A DNA stretch of 64,000 nucleotides, from contig CBFFRP010000375.1 of NCBI GenBank assembly GCA_965644295.1, forward strand, positions 1 to 64,000, written 5' to 3'. The translations under genes were made by a program, and so were the position numbers. Every line of letters begins with the position of its first letter. Within the stretch, counting starts at the first letter, position 1. The notes beneath the pieces were generated by a model. It was not told the origin of the DNA. It did not search any database and worked only from the letters and a program-made list of their open reading frames with translations. The DNA comes from Paraphysomonas bandaiensis (Eukaryota > Chrysophyceae). Positions 58,981 through 64,000 of this stretch are shown piece after piece.

Positions 58981-61900
58981 TTACATTCCATTCTCAAAAG
59001 TATGCAAGTGATCAAGCATCCAGTCCAACCGAGTAACAAATCTATCGGCAGATCCATCATCTGGCATATATGAAGAACATGACGAATTTTTCCCATTCAC
59101 TGTTTCTTCGGAAAGTTTTCTAGAATGCTCCATACAACTCTCCATGTATGACTCCGCATCAATATCCACTGAGTTACCCTAAATGTTCATCCAAATCATT
59201 ATAATATCCTGTTTGCAAAACAACTTTCATAACCCCTACCTTCAAAGAACTTCGAAATTCACGCGACCCTTTCAGGATTCTCTGATGTAGCCCGTGCACC
59301 CATTTCGATATAGTTTGCTCCTGAGTTCGCCCCAGTTTATCATTTGAAGACCGTGCCTTCGCAAGAGTTTCGCAAACAGCCTTTCCTAGTATTGCTTTAT
59401 CTTTCTGTAGTTTGTCCTGCAGCTGTCGTACGTTACGAGATCTCCGCTGGGCAAGTTTTTCCTACGAACAACATGTCAGTAATTAAATTCGGCAACAAAC
59501 ATCTTAACTTGTATTTTATCCGTGCGCTGATACACCGCCGGAAGCATTTTTGACACTTTGATTTTTAATTGTTCAACGCATTCCCTGAATATATGTCACA
59601 ACGACGAATAAATACACAACACAGACCTTTGTGCACTACTATTAAACCATTCAATAAAAGCAGAGGAGTCCATCGGAATCGCTATATCACGAATTCCTTC
59701 ACATTCTAATGTTGATTCGGATCCACAACTACCATCTCTTCCAGTACCAGCCTCTACTTCATCATCTGACTCGAAATTTTGAGATTCCTGCGCATCAAAG
59801 CGGATATCACGCGTTTGAGAATTGTCAACATCATCTGCCTTCGAAAAATCGCGGGATATAGAGCTCTCTGACTGCAATTTCTTTGATATATGCCTACTTG
59901 TACCTGGCGATGTCTTGGGGCTTAAATTAGTTGTAGGAGATGTGGACTCCGTTGGTGGCCCACTTCCCCAAGATCCCCACCACGACCGCTGTGTGGAAGT
60001 CGGTGGGGAGTAAGCCAAGTCATCAATCGGCGAGGAGCATGGGTTACGAGACCCAAAACTATTCGTAAAACCATCCAACAATATTTCTCGCTGATCATCA
60101 CTGAACTGTGATGAGAGGATCTTTTCAATAGTTCGATGGCATTCACCCGAGCTCTGAGTACTGTTTTGAACCAACACTAAAGCAGCGATTTGTAGATTTA
60201 CAACGTCGCCTACGTACGCATCACCGGCAGAATCGATGTATTGGTCACAAGCTTCCAAAAACATTTCTAGGAACAAGAGTAGAACGTGCTGGTCATGAAT
60301 CGTACGTGTTGGCGCCCCAGAAACGAGGAGATTTAAAACCGAGGAGTGTAATTCTGCCAGAGATGACACTCTGCTCCACACATTTTCTGAACGGTCCACA
60401 AGACATCTAGTAACGTAAGCATTTCTAACATCTGGCAGCAACGAGTCCTTTATTTTAGTGCGCGCTTCTGGGGGTGCGTGAAAAGTGAGAGAGTTCATCA
60501 CATGAACTGCCCTTACACAAAAATCGAGAGTAGTCTCGCATTTCTCAAGAACCTGGTCAAGAAGTGATGATAAATTGCGCATCAAATTTAGAGAACGCTC
60601 TGCATTAGCACTTTGAGACTGCTTCTCATAAGATTCGAGTATATCAAACAGCATAGCCAGTTGATAATCTCTTGCTTCAGGAACAGGAAGTCGCATAATA
60701 TCATACATTTTTCTAGAGGAATGTGGCTTCATTACTACGTCAAGTGCAAGGGCAGCTTGTACTAAGTTCAAGAGAGGATCAGTGTAGCGATCCAGTATAT
60801 TATTATGCCCGGAGAGTGAACGCACACCGTAGGCTTGTTGATAAGTTGTATAATGTCCTCCTTCCAGTGACTCATCTCCACTATCTAGACCAGAAGCACT
60901 TTCGCCTTCCGATGCACTTAAGAAAGCGCTATCACTTAATAAGTCCTGCAAGAAAATTAAAGTGAAACAAATACCTCTGTATAGCTGATCTACCTGGCTC
61001 GAACGTCTTCTAAAAAACAACAGACACTCACATATCCAGAGCAGCCAGTCCTTCTGCCCGCATAATATTTCTACATTTCGGGTGGCACGAGCCATCGCTT
61101 CGGCATCAGATTCATCTGTGCCGAAACTCGAGGGATTGATGCACTCTTCAAGAGGAATAATAGCCAAGCTAACTCTGTCAGGTGAATTCTCATTCTGTAA
61201 CACCGCCAATAGGGGCTGCAACAACTGGGGAAGAGCAATCATTTCAGCCTTCGAACAACACTTGCGAGAGGGACCACTGTTCTCAGCGCCATTACAACGA
61301 TTGAAGCTATAGGACTGTCTCGAATCTGTCACCGTTCCAGTGACTGCAAACTCCTGCTCGCCAACAATAGGGTGTGTTTCATATGCGCTTAATTTCTTAG
61401 AATCAGATATTTCTTTCGGTCCATCATCACCACTTTCTAAAACCATGGTGTCTTTTGAAGATTGTGAAGTACTCTTTTCATCAAGAGGGCTACTCAATTC
61501 CGCATCACGAGGAACATCTACTCCACCACTACTTGCCGATGTCGCATTAGTGTAGCTCGATCTACCCATCCAATTGAACATTGACATCAACCCTGAATTT
61601 TGCGGAGCAGCAATCTGCGACGCCTTCTGTTGAAGACCAGTTTCCTCGCCGTCAAACTTTCCACCATCAGAAGACCGATGAGATTCACACTCAATGCTTG
61701 CCTGTAATTTATCATGTGGTGGGAGTGCTGATTCATGAGCAGCACGATATACTTCATTCACACCGAAGCTGTGCGTTTCCAACACAGATTCCGAACTTGT
61801 TGCATGGAGGTCCTCATTCAAGCTCACAGTTGTGTTTACCCTTGATCTATGAGCATCAGATGTTCCCGTGACAGACTCAACCTGCAGTTCAATTACACTA

Positions 61901-64000
61901 CCAAACAAAAGAAGTGTACACAAACCTCATCAATGACATCTAGTTTGTGAAACATCGCAGATGTCGTGCTACCCTTGGATTGAGGTTTCTCTGCTATAAT
62001 ATTGCCTCGTTTCCCCATTCGCCAAAATAAAAGTGATAGAAGCGCATCCACAACTGGTTCGCTATCTCCACTGAAATCGCACATTCTAGAGGCAATACAG
62101 GCAAATCCCTGAATGCGGTCAAACTGTGACACCAATCGCTGGTCCAGCTGATGAGAACAAAATGTTGACGATGCAAACACGAACGGTATATCTAGCACAT
62201 ACCTCTCCGGTATTCGAGCTTAGAGATAATCCCAAAAGATGCAACCCTCTGGCTTTTATAGCCACGTGAGAGCACCCTAGGAGATCAAAGATAAAATACC
62301 AAAGCGCATTTCCTACAATCGATAAAAAAATTACCGAACAATACAATTCAACAATTGGTAAGAGCTACCAGGTAAAGCAGATCTGGACATTTGTAAGATC
62401 GTTCCCACAAGTGGTCCATCACAAGCATTCAAAATGCAATCTAATGCCAGCTGTTATTAGAAGAAAACGAAATTAACCAATATCTTGTGAGCGGTAAAAA
62501 TTTAGCCATAATACCTGTACAGCATGAAGTTTCCAAGCTGTATTATATTATACTATATGAGAGCGAATAGGTAGAGAATAAAAGACCTACCTTCTGGAGA
62601 TGTCGCCTTTTTCCCCGACACATACAAGGGCACGCTATGCGCTTCATCAGTGGATATTCCCTCACCTCTAGCAGACAAACACTTATCATGCGCAGGACTT
62701 TGAGTAGCACTTCGTGGTAGATGAGAAGGCAGCATATGTCCCTCAAATCTGCGAAGTCAAGAAATGAACAGCAAAAAGAAAAACGTACTACAGACACACA
62801 CCTCAATATGAGCTCAATAAATCGAAACAGGTCTTGCATGTAGTTTACTGAAAACCCGGACGGTGTGGTCATCGCTACTGGTATTGGGAGAGATGGTAAT
62901 TGCCCTGATGTACCTGTGATGATCAACTTCAGAAGTCGTGATACAGCCAACTGTAACTTATATGGAAGTGAAGCTGATTTGAGTAATCCAGGGTCTCCAG
63001 AGGCAGCGTTATCCGTAGCTTTGCGATGCCGCATTGAATGGGAACTTGCCTCCGGATTCGTGGACGTAGTTGGTAACTTAACTCCATACTCGACTCTTCC
63101 ACCGCAGAATGAATCTGTAAGTGCTTGAACACTCTGCACTTCATCGCATGTAATCCACAGAGACAGTATAATGAAAAAAGGCGTCATTCCAATCGCATCC
63201 AGAAGTTTCATAACATTTTCGGGACTATCATCGCACAATTCAATCAACCACTCCACAGTACTCCGAGCCAATTGCATACGCTTCGGAGAAGCCACAGAAA
63301 TATTCACGGCTAAAGACAAAAAATTGATACGTTGAATTTTATCAGGCGCCCTATGAGACTGAAGGGAGAAGCTTTGCAAATTTACAACACCTGGTACGGT
63401 TGCAGTTAAATCAAATAATACTTGCATGGATGCTTCTGAAGTTATCTGAGGAGTTGCTTGCAAGCAATATAAGATTACAGAATCCACATCACGACGGTTG
63501 TACTCGTCATATACATTTCCAGAAGACGTGATGAGACTTGCAATGATGCGCAACGTAGCCACTTGTCGAGGCCTATCTATTACAAGAAGAGGATACCACA
63601 CAACAAGGCCACCCAGCCGCGACATCTCACTGACAACCAACGACGCGCTGTGCACACGCACAGATCCATGGATCATTGTAGACGGGACGTTGTCTTTATC
63701 TTCATCTTTCGAAGGGCCAGAAAACATCGTCAAAAGCTCTGTGACTAATGACGACGAGTTCTGTTGTCCAGATGCAACTGCGCTAGGATCGTTGTAAGAA
63801 CCGGTTGTAGAGTCATGATTCTCATACATCGAAAATGAAGATAGCCCCATCTCATCGCGAGGCTGCGCAATGTTATCCATAGCGCGTGATACTGTAGCAG
63901 GTGAGAGTGATCGAGATATTCGCCGAGAAGATACAGATGGCACTCCAGGTTTGGAGCCACCTTTATCTGAAGCATCCAAATGATCAATTCCACTTGAACG
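58981..64000 (-). CDS. Large helical-repeat protein, neurobeachin/LRBA N-terminal-like, 5' partial
   Basis: The gene enters from the right edge in frame. My model is complement(58981-59178, 59240-59461, 59509-59584, 59627-61881, 61926-62147, 62203-62312, 62369-62450, 62515-62537, 62591-62748, 62802-64000), 1514 residues so far, with introns of 42-64 bp and one 23-nt exon (62515-62537). The text is armadillo/HEAT-like helices (VSEMSRLGGLVVWYPLLVI, LALDCILNACDGPLVGTILQ, IKARGLHLLGLSL, DWLLWICECLLFF) split by long Ser/Asp-rich disordered segments. Such repeats with a G-W-x-WLL-type block are typical of the region before PH-BEACH in neurobeachin/LRBA-family vesicle-traffic proteins; I rate this assignment moderate. 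A basic coiled coil (EKLAQRRSRNVRQLQDKLQK) precedes the stop at 58981. No PH, BEACH or WD40 sequence follows. A 48-nt stop-free intron may exist at 60953-61000. Confidence 0.6.

Overview
This window is nuclear DNA of a microbial eukaryote. The evidence is spliceosomal genes with GT-AG introns, most of them 41-66 bp, together with two tRNA-Ile genes, a nuclear-encoded mitochondrial ribosomal protein, a septin, Rpn10, MCM9 and retrotransposons. MCM9, a GT41 glycosyltransferase and an SVIP-like protein in one locus argue against a typical yeast or mould. The lineage cannot be fixed from the sequence alone; a protist or alga with a compact, intron-rich genome fits best. All exon models below were built by eye from splice signals, reading phase and remembered family motifs.

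Layout. 1-8750 is a satellite array of 29 full 300-bp units that runs off the left edge. 8.9-28.1 kb is a gene-rich stretch: an unknown basic protein (-), a septin with a C-terminal membrane helix (+), an 11-exon GT41 enzyme with a signal peptide (-), mitochondrial bL34 (+), proteasome Rpn10 with three UIMs (-), an SVIP-like p97 adaptor (-), a secreted TPR protein (-) and an MFSD1-like transporter (+). 28.5-34.3 kb has few genes and holds two inverted copies of a ~720-bp element and two identical, inverted tRNA-Ile(AAT) genes. 34.5-41.0 kb is gene-dense again: a HIG1-domain protein (+), a mitochondrial carrier (-), a secreted GH5 glucanase (+) and a METTL21-type methyltransferase (-).

41.2-54.5 kb is a transposon nest. 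It holds a dead Tc1/mariner-like transposase, a ~2-kb fold-back repeat, remnants of a Ty3/Gypsy-like element in both orientations, and a nearly intact Ty1/Copia element (47021-52312) with identical 293-bp LTRs and a 5-bp target duplication. The Copia element sits inside a Ty3-like remnant whose empty site survives in a nearby inverted copy. 54.7-57.7 kb encodes MCM9 (+), with a decayed exon-6 fragment downstream. 58.98 kb to the right edge encodes most of a very large helical-repeat protein resembling the N-terminal half of neurobeachin/LRBA-type BEACH proteins (-); it ends without a BEACH domain.

The genes are unrelated housekeeping and secretory functions and do not form one pathway. Two of them meet functionally at the ubiquitin-proteasome/p97 system (Rpn10 and the SVIP-like protein), and two at mitochondrial function (bL34m and the HIG1 protein, plus the carrier). 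I saw no operon, CRISPR or prophage-like system.
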